DNA from: Helicoverpa zea
Taxonomy: Eukaryota; Arthropoda; Insecta; Lepidoptera; Noctuidae
DNA length: 64,000 nucleotides
NCBI RefSeq assembly: GCF_022581195.2
Contig: NC_061463.1
Span: forward strand, 1,240,001-1,304,000
Direction of reading: 5' to 3'
In this document: positions 49,549 through 60,835 of the stretch, piece by piece
Layout: each line of letters starts with the position of its first letter
Numbering within the stretch: position 1 is the first letter of the stretch
The notes under the pieces: generated by a model
The model's input: the letters and a program-made list of their open reading frames with translations, nothing else
Databases searched by the model: none
What the model was told of the DNA's origin: nothing
Program-made: the position numbers and the translations under genes

Positions 49549-50451
49549 AACAAGACCAAAGATATAAAATAAATAGCGACTCATTATCACAATTGCAGTA
49601 TTTCCTTAGTTCTGACGATGTAATCTGAGTCTGCCGTATAAGGCGGGGTTCAAACGGTACAAATTAGATATAGGCCAGTCGCAGCGTGGTGGCCTGGTCT
49701 ACACTTTAACCTTTGAACGATACCAAAGGATAGCGGATGGTACTGCCAGCTAAGAAATAAGGGTGATATGCCATTGTAAACTGTCTGGACTCAGGACTTA
49801 ATTGAAATGAAAAGAGTTCTGTTCAAATTCAGTAAAATAGATAGTAGGAGGATAACATGGAATAAAGTTTTCGTAAATTTTTTGACTGTTCGAAACATTG
49901 TGCAGAAACTATTTTACGCATCAGCGAGAGTACCCATGCGAGAAATATAAACCACGAGCGCGTACTTATGCTCTGAAATTAGATGCGAATAGCCATCAAG
50001 TTTGGCGAGATCTGTAAGTTTGCAGTCAACGTATGGGTAGAGCGATGTCCACGGAGGACTATTTGAGCGTTTCTTTGAATCGAAATTGTACTAGGAACAA
50101 TCTTTACACCCAGAACCTTATCACCAGAACCCACAATTGATAATATTTAAATAGAAGAGTCATATCATCCTATTCCAAGATCCTTGCCCAGCCCGTGAGA
50201 AATAGCGCGTTCGTGGTCCGTCCCATCCAGTTTAGTGAATCGCGCGATATCGCTCAAACGCTTATGATCGCCGATCGTCCGATCGCTGATTTATTCTCGA
50301 TCGCCGCGAATGTCTCACGAACGCCGTGATTGTATGGCACGACAATGGTTTTTTGAAATTTTTTGCATTTTCCTTGTAGATGACATTTTGAGTAGGTTTT
50401 AAAATGTTTGAAATGGCAGGATGATTGAAATAAATTGTCCTTAAAGATTTT
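49549..50451. other. No gene seen; CpG-richer patch
   Basis: 50150-50340 is rich in CGATCG-type motifs (TCGCGCGATATCGCTC, CGCCGATCGTCCGATCGC), unlike the flanks. No coding frame or promoter motif could be assigned. Confidence 0.4.
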
Positions 50452-50891
50452 CACGCAGATTTTCCACAGTGCCTGTCATGACTTACGGAGCCGAAACGTG
50501 GACACTGTCGGTGCGGCTGGTCCACAAGTTTAAAGTCGCTCAGCGGGCTATGGAAAGAGCTATGCTCGGCGTTTCTCTGAGGGATCGCATCAGAAATGAG
50601 GTAATCCGTCAGAGAACCAAGGTCATCGACATAGCCTACCGAATCAGCAAGCTGAAGTGGCAGTGGGCTGGCCATATTAGCCGAAGAACCGATAACCGTT
50701 GGGGTAAACGAGTTCTAGAGTGGAGACCACGCCTCGGCAAACGTAGTGTAGGACGTCCTCAGGCACGGTGGAGTGATGACTTGCGCAAGACGGCTGGCAG
50801 GAGCTGGATGCGAGAAGCCGAAAATAGATCTCAGTGGCGTGCACTTGGAGAGGCCTATGTCCAGCAGTGGACTGCGATAGGCTGATGATGA
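50452..50891 (+). mobile_element. RTE-type LINE copy, 5'-truncated, frame open
   Basis: The frame 50469-50885 (138 codons) has no internal stop. It encodes the C-terminal part of an insect RTE-like endonuclease/reverse-transcriptase protein: MTYGAETWTL, then WQWAGHISRR, then WRPRLGKRSVGRPQARWSDD, then the terminal QQWTAIG. It ends in TAGGCTGATGATGATG with a (GAT)n tail. The 16-bp duplication TGTCCTTAAAGATTTT at 50436-50451 and 50892-50907 marks both ends, so this is a standard 5'-truncated insertion. The undamaged frame and exact duplication suggest recent insertion. Minus-strand open frames here are shadows. Confidence 0.9.
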
Positions 50892-50907
50892 TGTCCTTAA
50901 AGATTTT

Positions 50908-51857
50908 AAGAATATCTCTTCTAGTGTGTTAGTAGAATCGCTAACTTTCAGAATGTTTTTTTGCCATTTAATAAATTGTTTTTTCATAAAAACTAAAATA
51001 AACAAGTTATATTCACACAAGTTATGTTATCAAAAATTAATTGTTTGTGTTTCAAGACTTCCAAACTTTTGTCTGTAACCGTATTCTCGTTCAAAAATGA
51101 TGTAATCATGCAACTGCTACATTCACAGATTTTCACCAACAATTCATTTTAATTATACTTATCATTCCACCCTCACTCAACTTTCAATACTTGTTTGAAA
51201 CCACTTAACACTGAAAATAGCATGCGAATTTCACAAATTAAAACGAAAACATTTTAGCAATAACAATCCACATTATGACCTTTTACAGCCAAACCCAATT
51301 TCAAAATTAAGCGATAAACTTAAGTAGTACTTGAGAACTTAACTCAATTTGTACATTACACCCTCCAAGACAATGATTAGTAACAATAAGTTCGTTTATC
51401 AAAACCTATATGGTTTCCAAGTGGTTATTTGGCAGATTATAATGTCCCCTTAAATGTTACGGCTCCAGTTAACATTTATGACACTTAATTTTGTCGGATA
51501 ATATGCGATACATCGGTAGCGTAATAATAAAATCGTGTAACGATACGCTTGGGGTGTTCGCCAGTGGTCTTTGTAGAAGCGGTGAGCGGAGCGGCTTAGC
51601 GAAAGCAGAGGTTCTAATTGAAGTTGCGTCTATAGTATCAGACTAAACGTTTATATTAAATAATATTAATATATAAATTTGCCGATGAAAGTTTATTTAA
51701 TTGTTTAACTTAAGTATTTTCATCCATTCCTAGTGATAAAATTATTACCTATTTCTTCCTATCCACACTCAATATCTTAATAGATACCTGTGTGCATTAA
51801 AGAAAAAATGTTTATTCTAGATTGATTACACATTATTGTATTCAAAAATAGCCCAAT
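50908..51857. other. No gene seen
   Basis: AT-rich. A slightly GC-rich patch lies at 51545-51605 (GCGGTGAGCGGAGCGGC). No coding or repeat signal supported. Confidence 0.4.
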
Positions 51858-51868
51858 AGACCGAACAT

Positions 51869-52252
51869 GATGATGATAATGATGATGTCCTCCTCCTAGC
51901 CGATTATCGGCTACGGCGGCTGTTCTCATGTAAGGAGATTAGCCAACTGCGCAGGACATATTATAGTGCACGAGCATTTGCGCAGACACAGGTGCACTCC
52001 CTATTCCTGCACTCTCATAACCCGATGGGACGGCAATCCGACACGACCGGAAAGAGATCAGGCGCAGGACCGACATTTACGTGCTCTCCGATGCACGGGT
52101 GCATCAATCACCAGCTTCCAGGCTCCGGGCTGCTTTATGAAAGTCTTCTAAAACCCACAAAGCGATTTCGGCCCGACTCGGGAATCGAACCCGAGACCTC
52201 GTGCTCAGCAGCCGCACTTGCGACCGCTAGACCAACGAGGTAAAAGATAAAA
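51869..52252 (-). mobile_element. Near-complete tRNA-derived SINE
   Basis: On the minus strand the head has an A-box-like GGTCTAGCGGTCGC (about 52233-52220) and a B box GGTTCGATTCCCG near 52190-52178. The body has TCCGGTCGTGTCGGATTGCC, and the end is a (GAT)n tail at 51869-51885. The 11-bp duplication AGACCGAACAT is at 51858-51868 and 52253-52263. This is the reference copy of the family in the window. Plus-strand open frames at 51966-52243 are SINE sequence. Confidence 0.9.
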
Positions 52253-52263
52253 AGACCGAACAT

Positions 52264-52796
52264 ACCAGCATATCTACTATCGCATTATCTGCTTTCACAA
52301 AATCGCTACAGCTCATAACCTAGACTATACACTACACGAAAAATATAAAATTTTATGCGACGTCCAACGAACTGGCCGTTTCAGCGGATTGTAAGTGTTA
52401 TTGCTTAATTTCACTATCGTATCAATCTCGGGGATCATGTAAAGACCTTTTATGTGGAGCGAATATGGAAAAACGTTTGTAAGGTAATGAGACGGTCTGA
52501 GTATATTTTAACCAGTTAAGAGTCCTTGGGAATTCAGAAATAAGAAAAAAAGGATTCGTGAAATGTGAAGCAGAGTATTTCTCGTGAGAAAATATTGAAC
52601 TTTCGTGTACCTACAAAGTTATTTTTGGTTTCATTTTCGTACATTATTTGGTATACATATTCAATATTTTAAAAAAATAGTTATAAAATATAAAAATAGC
52701 CGACACAAAAATAAGTGCCTGTTTGAAAAAAATAAAATGGGTCAAATATTTTCCCTTAACATATTTTGGTCCGCATTTTTGTTGTCATCAGCACAA
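52264..52796. other. No gene seen
   Basis: AT-rich spacer upstream of the tRNA gene. The open frame at 52605-52811 runs into the tRNA and is not a gene. Confidence 0.45.
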
Positions 52797-52869
52797 GCCC
52801 CTGTGGCCTAATGGATAAGGCATCGGCCTCCTAAGCCGGGGATTGTGGGTTCGAGTCCCACCAGGGGTA
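52797..52869 (+). tRNA. tRNA-Arg (anticodon CCU)
   Basis: The 73 bases fold into a full cloverleaf. The acceptor GCCCCTG pairs with CAGGGGT, with a G-U closing pair. The D stem is GCCT/AGGC, the anticodon stem TCGGC/GCCGG with loop CTCCTAA (anticodon CCT, reading AGG), and the T stem GTGGG/CCCAC with loop TTCGAGT. The discriminator is A, no CCA is encoded, and there is no intron. A box (TGGCCTAATGG) and B box (GGTTCGAGTCC) are intact, and a TTTT terminator follows within 10 bases. It lacks a SINE body and tail, so it reads as a genuine gene, not a SINE head. Confidence 0.95.
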
Positions 52870-52877
52870 AAGCATTC

Positions 52878-52881
52878 TTTT
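52878..52881 (+). terminator. RNA polymerase III terminator
   Basis: TTTT lies eight bases after the tRNA 3' end, with a second TTTT at 52885-52888 as back-up. This is the expected termination signal for a tRNA gene. Confidence 0.8.
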
Positions 52882-53054
52882 GTCTTTTGCTGTGATTGCC
52901 AAAACACTAGGGTATTTACTGTATGATGACATTTTACTATCTTGAATAATAATATTGTATGTATCCTTCCTCATTTTTTCCTTGAGCACCCTTGAATAAG
53001 TGATAGAATTTTCATAACAGTATATTTATTGATGCGTGTCTGATCCTTTTAGGA

Positions 53055-53215
53055 GTCAAAGTCAAAGTCAAAGTCAAAGTATCTTTATTGTGGGCATATG
53101 TAAGTTACAGATCTTAACAATATATTTAAGTATCAATATGTCCTGCCTAATAGGCATACAATAATTTACATGGGTAGGTATTGGCACTACAATTAATATT
53201 TGGTCAACAGTTTAG
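53055..53215 (-). mobile_element. LINE 3' end, minus strand
   Basis: (TCAAAG)n at 53055-53079 followed by TATCTTTATTGTGGGC is, on the minus strand, a 3' UTR ending GCCCACAATAAAGATACTTT and a (GACTTT)n tail. AATAAA is the likely polyadenylation signal. The same terminus recurs at 20393-20520. The 5' boundary near 53215 is approximate. Confidence 0.6.
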
Positions 53216-54081
53216 GAGGAGCAGAAATCTTTGACATGGATGTAAGACAATGCATATTTTTGTATACTTATTTAACATTTTTTAACTAACACAGACAGTA
53301 ATATTCCTCAATACAGGCCAGTTACGCAACCAGCAACCCTTAAACCTTGGCCAACCTGGCTCCTGGCACTTCCAAGTACCAACAAACATTAAATTAAATA
53401 TTCGCTTACGTTCATAATATTTATCATTGGATTTCATATCGTAAATCGTACCGAATCGAATCGGTACCAAAAACGATTCGATTCAATCGAGACTTGATTG
53501 TGATATGTTATTGTTCGAATGCATAATTTTTGATGTCACTTTCTTTGTAATACATAATTCTAGTGTATTTGGAAATGGCTGGCCTGATTGTGATGATGTT
53601 TTCTATAAATGTTCCAGGTAAGGTGGCAATCATTGTTTCGTTGTGTCTTGCGAGTATTTAGTGGGGCTCTTCGTTACGTATAAGGTAAGTGTAAGTTTAG
53701 AGAGTACTATTTAGAACAATTGCATATTCTTCAGTTAGTATTCGAGAAGTAAATAGTTCTCGTTCTTCTTACGTATCCATTTTTGGGGAGGTGAACTGAC
53801 ATAACGAAGTGGAACTTAACACAGCTACCCTAGATATCTACTTAAAGATATTTGAATTTTAAAGCCATTTTGACATTACCCCGAAATCTATCAAAAATTA
53901 GGTCATCAGAATTTTTACTTTCTGTTCGTTTAGATACCTACTTTTCAATTTTATGAATGTCTATTTATAAATCACTTTTATCAGTAACATCTGGTACAAA
54001 TGTTACTTAAAACTTATGCTTAAAACCTTGGCAGATCTTCTACTAAACTAAATCAAGTGACTTCCGTTACATATACGAGAT
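53216..54081. other. No gene seen
   Basis: AT-rich sequence between a LINE tail and the first copy of the dispersed pair. Nothing recognised. Confidence 0.4.
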
Positions 54082-54409
54082 CCGTACATGAAGAATAAAA
54101 TGATTAGCGGAGGTGCCATAATTAAAAATCCCCTAAGAAAGTAACGCGCCAAAATGCAGTTGAGCGGGGGAGGAGGAGTGTTACTCTTTCCACCCTTATA
54201 CGCCTTCTTTGGACTCGACCAATTTTAGAAAAATCGTTCACAGATGTCTCAAAGAACCCGAACTCGCCATTAACTCGTAACTGATCGTTTCGGTCATGCA
54301 CACCGTACCTATTTGACCTAGATAAAAGGTGCCTGACCTACCTGCACTACGGCATCTCCGCTCATCTTTCCTTACTCCGTGGTTTCGTATAATATTTATT
54401 TGTTCGCCA
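54082..54409. repeat. Copy A of an unrecognised dispersed pair
   Basis: Homologous to 58431-58745 in the same orientation. Shared blocks include TAGCGGAGGTGCCATAA, CGCCTTCTTTGG, AAGAACCCGAAC, GTGCCTGACCTACCT/GCGCCTGACCTACCT and TCTCCGCTCATCTTTCCTTA. Divergence is roughly a fifth to a quarter of positions, with small indels. No coding frame, no tRNA-like head and no target duplication recognised. Confidence 0.75.
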
Positions 54410-55710
54410 AGCTCGTGTGGACATTAACATATTTTGTCACGTTTTATTGACACTTCACGCTGTTTTGCTCTTACGGGGTAGACGGAAATGGTGGCAGGCA
54501 ATTTGTATGTGTTGAGGAGTAAATCAGTGTTGTGTGGTACATTTTAATTTTACTTCATTTATGGAGCTGCAATTTAATTAAGCTGTCTCTTTTTCAATTC
54601 ATTATTATCTCCCATAAAAAGAAATGTTCTATTCTATTCTATTTTTGGTTGATAGCAAGCAATTCGTCGATGCTAAGTCAACGATTCTGCCAACCTCAGA
54701 TGTGAGATAATAAAGCAAGTAAACTCCGACTGCTTTATAATTGAACTATTTTTATTAACGACTTAAAAACAGCATAAAAAGTCTTGTTCAGTTTCTCTGT
54801 GCAAGGTATGATCTAGTTATGAGAAAGCAGTATTTTTTATTTCCACTAATGAGTTGGAAGACAGAATGTTTTTCTAGGTAAATTGTAGGGTAAAAATGTC
54901 GGTTTCCGAGCGAGGTGAGAAATGGCTTTTAAAGTAATAAGTCGTGGGTATTTCCTCGTAATTACCTACTGCGTCGCCTACTACAATATACTATTATACG
55001 GCACTGTTGTGTAGTTAAAGTGAAGCCAATTCGTAGATAAACTTTTAATAAAAATATTTCCAAATCACCTGTTAATATTTATAAAACAAAAAATTAGATT
55101 GTTTGTTTGTTTCTTCTATCTGAGGAATAAATACGGCGGTTTGACATTTATGATTAAGTATACAGCTGTCAGAACGTCAGACATATTTTTCAGATAAAAG
55201 TTATCTGGCGATTAAAAATCAGGCCTTAGTAGCCAAAATTAATGAACTGATTTGAAAATCAACTTTCACTGTTTTGAAGCTGACTTAGCCTACTTAAAAG
55301 AATTTCCCCCAGGACCCGAGTGGAACCTCGATTAACAGACAAAATACGCAACTCAAAACAAAACGATTTTCCATTAAATATTTTGTACAGGAAATAAATA
55401 TTTTTTTTTTATCCAACTACATACTAACAAGAGTTGTATATGTTGGCACAAATTGCCTCATCGTCCGCTCTGGAACCTTTAAAGTCAATCAAGTCCAAGT
55501 TTTGCTCCTGAACAGTCCGACTTCCTCTTAAACCAAAGAATTTATTAAGCGAATAAAAATAAAGGTAAGAGAATACTGTCACTCGTATCTCCTACGTGAT
55601 ACTCAGTAAATTGGATATTCCACACTTTAAAGGTAATAAATGGATCACAGCAAAAAATATTAATTGTTTCACACATCCCGATATAGTGATATACAGGTAT
55701 TTTACTATTA
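54410..55710. other. No gene seen
   Basis: AT-rich with T runs. No coding or repeat signal supported. Confidence 0.4.
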
Positions 55711-55937
55711 TAGTTCGGCCATTCAGAGAATGCGTTCCTGACACGTCGCGATTGAACTGACGACGTAACTTTGCAATGGCGTTGCAGTTACGATAAAAAT
55801 ATTTTTGCTGGTTGTTTACCGTTTTAACAATTGAGGAGCATTAAAACAACATTATTATATCAATAATCAATGAATGTAGTTACGTCGTCAGTTCAATCGC
55901 GACGTGTCAGGAACGCATTCTCTGAATGGCCGAACTA
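55711..55937. mobile_element. MITE with perfect 60-bp TIRs
   Basis: 55711-55770 and 55878-55937 are exact inverted repeats starting TAGTTCGGCCATTCAGAGAA. TA lies on both sides (55709-55710 and 55938-55939). The 227-bp element has an AT-rich 107-bp centre with no coding potential. TA duplication suggests Tc1/mariner, but the palindrome runs outward through TTA/TAA, so a TA or 3-bp duplication cannot be told apart. Undamaged arms suggest recent insertion or formation. Confidence 0.88.
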
Positions 55938-56187
55938 TAAGGGTGCTTTTATTTTACCTCAAGTTTCAAATAATTACTGACTCGTTAGTCCACTTTTATT
56001 ATTCAAAGTGTTATTTTAAAAACCTAAAATTATTTTCAAACTAGGCTGTTAAACAGCACTTTTTGAACGTCAAAATTTATATTATTTATGGAATAACTAA
56101 GTTACACAAAAAGTAAATATCCCACATTGATTTTAAAAACTCAACCAACTTGCCTATATCCCATACTTTTCAATAATGAATACGATA

Positions 56188-56383
56188 CTATCTTCTGCCA
56201 GAGGTTTCGCCCATTTCCTAAAAAAAACTACGTCTCACACCGGGATAAAAAGTAGCCTTAATATTACTCTGAATATAACCTATATCGCTACCAAGTTTTA
56301 TCAAAATCCATCCCATAGTTTTTGAACAAAAAAGAAACACGCATCCATACATACAAACTTTCGCGTTCATAATATTAGTAGGA
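56188..56383 (-). mobile_element. Helitron-like (Lep1-type) copy
   Basis: CTATCTTCTGCCAGAGGTTT is a mutated CTAG end. It is followed by CGGGATAAAAAGTAGCC, TCAAAATCCATCCCATAG and a TTCATAATATTAGTAGGA end. It matches the full copy at 44143-44355 in layout. Confidence 0.65.
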
Positions 56384-57742
56384 CTATACTTAAAATTTGA
56401 GTGCAACGTTCCTCTCAACGCAAGAAGACCAGACGCCATATTATAAAGAGATCAACAGCATCATAATTAAATCAGTTAGGAAACGTGACTTAGCGTTTTG
56501 CGGTATCTTTGGTTCGGTTTTTTTTAGCCTTTTTTTTGGACTTCCAATCATTATCGGGTTATTGAGATGTATGGTGTTGGTTGAACGAGTTTAAACTGGT
56601 TTAAATTTATGTACTAGATAGAATAATGTACAAACAAGACGAGGAGTTTAACTAGGCTTCACCCGGTGACACCGAGTGTATGTATGTATTGTATACCTTT
56701 ATAATAAATTTCTCAAAAAGTCTGCCAATATACTGGTGAGAGCTGCATAAAAATCCGATCGAATCGAATAATTTTGTAAAATATCGAACAGACAGACATC
56801 GCTGAGCTCAATATTTTTAGGATGATAAGGTAACAATATAAATAGTAATAAGATCAGTAACATTTTCCATATAACGTAGTAATCTGTGGTCTAACCACAT
56901 TAAGAAAGTATTTCAAACTTCGTAAGAATTTTGAAAGATATTAAAAAACATATCCCCAAAATTACTTCACTTTTGCATCCTCCTCATATTCCTCCTTTCT
57001 TCTCAACTCAACTATCTATAGATTGAAAACAAAGTAACCAAACAGGCAAAGCCAGGTCAAAAAACTAGTTGATTACATTAGATCGGCTGGCGTCTGATAC
57101 AGAATCTGGTTCATTTCTAGATGACTGATCTAACAAAGTCAAAGGCCATACTGGAGCGTAATAAGCAGTAATCAATTATCGTTATGTAATTTTGTTAGTG
57201 TTTTCGTTTTGTTGGTTTGTCTGTCTGTGTTTTTTAGTGATTGAAGATTATTTTTTTACAATACCTAATCAACTCTTGAAAATAGTACCTGTGCCTGGCA
57301 ATAATTAATCCTTTTTGTTGTGAATGCTTTATCTGTGTGTCTTTATCCCAAAAACTGCTGAACCGATTTAAATTACATTTTATGAACAGATAACCTGATC
57401 TCAGGATTCTGATGAAACTGCTTTTTAAAAGGTAACTAAAACACACATCTTAAAATAAAATAAAAAATCTAGTTCAAGTCAAAATGATCAATAGAATTAC
57501 CAAACTAAAGCAAGCATCGCCGGGTTTCTGGATTATACTTACCCAACAAAATGAGCATCGAACAAAAATAAATGAAATTCTCTTGGGAACGTCATTAGAG
57601 TGGAGTTAATGCAAAAAGCTGTGCAAATTGAATCAACCCACATTAATATTAAGGACGATATAGCTTGTGGGATGAGCATATATTCAGGCCTTTCGAATTA
57701 ATCCAATATATGTGGGTTTTTATGTTTTTATCATCCTAACTA
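56384..57742. other. Gene-less; weak Helitron-like traces
   Basis: Traces at about 56655-56790 (TAGGCTTCACCCGG..., ACAGACAGACA) and 57325-57425 (AAACTGCTGAACCGATTTAA) look like decayed Helitron-like copies but lack ends. Open frames at 56218-56594 and 57234-57446 are not genes. Confidence 0.4.
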
Positions 57743-57930
57743 TCCTAACTAATATTATGAATGCGAAAATAACTCTGTCTGTCTATTACGCTTTCACATC
57801 TAAACCACTGAACTGATTTAAATAAAATTTGGTACAGAGATAGAGTTGACATATCGGATAGTTTTTGTCCCGGACTTTTGAAGAATTCTCTTAGAAACGC
57901 GATATAACCGAATTCTACGCGGGCGAAGCC
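57743..57930 (+). mobile_element. Helitron-like (Lep1-type) copy, plus orientation
   Basis: It starts A|TCCTAACTAATATTATGAATGCG, contains CTAAACCACTGAACTGATTT and ends CGCGGGCGAAGCC without the CTAG terminus. It is therefore 3'-truncated by a few bases. It is the only clearly plus-oriented unbroken copy here. Confidence 0.65.
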
Positions 57931-58044
57931 ACAAACAAACAAACAAAAGAGTTCGGCTAATAATATTTTTGTAATAGCCTACCTATGAGCGTTAATTGTT
58001 CCAATCTTAAACAGCCTGTATTCTACAAAAGTATTGTATACAGA

Positions 58045-58240
58045 TCGTGCCTTAGCTACTCATAAATGGGCTGCGGGTTGTTCGAAAGAGTTACCGCGGC
58101 CCTGGTACATAAAAGGCCTACGACGGAACACGCCGGTTTTTAGTCAGTATGAGTTACTCTCACCGATGATTACCTCACCGCTGCTAACCCACAGCGGGAT
58201 GGGTCAATTGATGATTTTTGACGTCGTTAAAAAAAAAGCT
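58045..58240 (+). mobile_element. LINE 3' UTR and tail (R1/Jockey type)
   Basis: AATGGGCTGCGGGTTGTTCG, CCTACGACGGAACACGCCGG, TTTTTAGTCAGTATGAG and CGCTGCTAACCCACAGCGGG form a GC-rich 3' UTR with a CCCGCTGTGGG-type block. It ends GACGTCGTTAAAAAAAAAGC. It resembles the end of the R1-like remnant at 31600-32115. The open frame at 58034-58273 is UTR, not a gene. Confidence 0.6.
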
Positions 58241-58430
58241 AAGCAAGTACATGAGTTATTCCAACTTTCCTGAGGACATGCCAAAAAACCTCAAAAATTC
58301 ACGATTTCACTACACCAAATTAGCTTCATAAATCGGCTCAAATGCTTAACTCATCCGAAGACTGATGCGCAAACATTATTTTCTCAAAAACAAGTGCAGT
58401 ATTTAATTCATGTTTTTGTCGAAAAATGCG

Positions 58431-58745
58431 GTACTTGCATGGAGAACAAAATTACTAGCGGAGGTGCCATAACGGAAAACCCCCTAAGAAAAATGCGGGT
58501 GTGCTGGGGATGAGGAACGTTACTGTCTTCGCCCTTACACGCCTTCTTTGGGCCCGACTATTTTCTATAATACGAAAAATCATTGGCAGATGTCCTAAAG
58601 AACCCGAACGCCTCGATAGTTCACTCGTAGCTGATCGTTTTGGTCATGCCCACTTGACCTAGAAGAAGGCGCCTGACCTACCTTCATTATGGTATCTCCG
58701 CTCATCTTTCCTTACTCCGTTTGTACTTGTAACATTTTGTTCGCC
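58431..58745. repeat. Copy B of an unrecognised dispersed pair
   Basis: The partner of 54082-54409 in direct orientation, 4.3 kb downstream. The two lack shared flanks outside the homologous block. They could be members of an undescribed repeat family, a local duplication, or old LTRs of an element whose interior has decayed; the interior shows no reverse-transcriptase remnants. Confidence 0.75.
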
Positions 58746-60724
58746 AGTTAATATTGGTCATATATCATATGGATGGGATACCACACAATATTTTACATGC
58801 TCGTTATGATTTTGGGTGCAATAACCGTTATGGTTGGATATTATGGTCAAAATGGCAGCGGGTTTGAGATCGTTTTTGAGGTTTTGGTTCTGTATGTTTT
58901 TTGAAATTCATCATCTCCCTAGCCTTTTCCCAAAAATTTTAAAATAATGAGTTAAAATATGTCAGTGGTATTTGTTTTTCTTTTTAAAAAAAGCCTAATG
59001 ACCTATCTGCTTTATTATTACTATTACGCGATCCCTAAGTGACAATAAATATGTATAGACCATCCTTACTATCAACCTTGGTCTTCAATTGAGGCCCGCA
59101 TTTTTTATAAACTTTTAGATAAAAGCGATATCTAACTTATTTAATTAAAAATAACACTAAAGCCTAAAACAAAAAAATAATCAATAATCCTGTAATCAAA
59201 ACCAAAGATACCATCACCTTTAATGAAACTCGTGACCTTTATTCGCGGGCTCCTAAAAAGTTCTCCCGCGCTGACGACGTGAACAATCAAGGCTAATGCA
59301 GTTCACGTATCACGCATCTCGCGAATTACTTTATGCCTTCATCCTTCAATTAAATACTAGGCAATTATGATTTTTCAGCGATTATTGGATGAAGTATTAC
59401 TCGCGGCGAAAGGCGAAAAGGCAAAGAAATTCCATGTTTTGTACTACCGTTTTATGTGAAAAAGTAAGAAGTAGTGTATCCTTACTACAAATTCAGATTT
59501 AATTGTATATGTATTCAGAAATCACCGTTTATATGAAATGGAAGTTGCTCTTTAGACGCTCACGCTTGTTTTTATCTAGATGATGATCTCAGTCCCTTTA
59601 AGAAGTGTATGAAATTGCAAGTGTAAGCTTGTGACAATATTTACTTGTTCTTGTAATACAATTATCTTAGTGTTATTTTAGTCCATTGCTGAAGTTAGAG
59701 AGGATTAAAAAACCACACAAAATAGAATAATAGAGGCTTTCATATCGTTATACAAAGCAGCAAAACAAACTGAATAAACTAAAGAAAAAAACAACCAATC
59801 CACACATCGTGCCACCACAAAATATTTTCACCTATCCTTTCAATGTGGGTCATACGAAAATATCTCAAAAACGTTTCTCAGACAATTCTGTTGCAACGAT
59901 GCACTGGTACCAGCAGTCAGAAGGTCAAATACATAACTCTCGCCACCTCGAGAGCTGCATGTAAATAAGGGCATATTTCAAACGTACTAGCTACGAATGC
60001 GGTGTTGGGTTGCTTCTCCAAACTGTTGAGCGGGTAACTGTTTTACGCGCGCTTTGACCTTTTAACGAAGAAATAAGTATGTAATTCTACACAATTTTCA
60101 TGATGTGAATTGAATGAATTTACAAATGAAAATATGTATAAAATAAGAAAGTATCGTGAATTGATGCATTATACACGAGAAATAATTTTGATTATTTTGA
60201 AAATGAATACAAAATCGCAGATGAACTTTCATTTGAGTATTATAATTGGTTGACTAAATCCCCAGATGATCATGTAATTTTAAATTATTCTGAAAATATC
60301 ATCCTTACTTCTTAGATTGGTTTGTTGCTCTTTCACGATAAGGCAACAGTACCGATTGCAATGCAATTTTTCATAAAGGTAGATTTTACCCTGAATTCAA
60401 CTACCTATTGGAAATTTTTTACCTGGTACTTGAAAAGTTGACTCAAACGATGTCACATTTCCCAATCTAGTTAAGTAGACGAATAAATGCTAAACGAACA
60501 CAACTACCGCTCGCGTAAGTGGACCATCACCCCCACAATCACCATACATGTTAAACAGGAATGTGTGAATGCGATTCATAAATAAATCGATCTAAACAAC
60601 GTCAGTGCTTCCGTGCGCTTATTGATATGGTAATATCTGTTAATGCACGCCATTGTACGTACTTACCTTCCTTGTTCGGCAGTTCATTATTGTAAGGAGA
60701 TGGACAAATGAAAAAAAAAAAACT
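58746..60724. other. No gene seen
   Basis: AT-rich with a poly-A run at 60710-60721. No supported feature. Confidence 0.4.
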
Positions 60725-60830
60725 TATCATCATCATCTCAGCCATAGGACGTCCACTGCTGGACATAGGCCTCCCACTTAGATCTCCACAGATACCGGTT
60801 GGAAACAACCTGCATCCAGTTATAGTTTGA
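60725..60830 (-). mobile_element. RTE-type LINE 3' end, minus strand
   Basis: TCATCATCATCTCAGCCATA, then GGACGTCCACTGCTGGACAT, then AGGCCTCCCACTTAGATC is the reverse complement of an RTE tail of the CCTATGTCCAGCAGTGGAC type seen at 50845-50875, but from a related subfamily. It directly abuts the GGTTCCGTACC-type element at 60836. Confidence 0.7.
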
Positions 60831-60835
60831 AAAAT

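Noticed and set aside
52150..52245. tRNA-like sequence with B box on the minus strand
   Set aside because: It is the head of a SINE with body, (GAT)n tail and target duplication, not a tRNA gene.
54082..58745. The dispersed pair as LTRs of a young retrotransposon
   Set aside because: No TG...CA ends, no target duplication, strong divergence, and no PBS, PPT or coding remnants between them.
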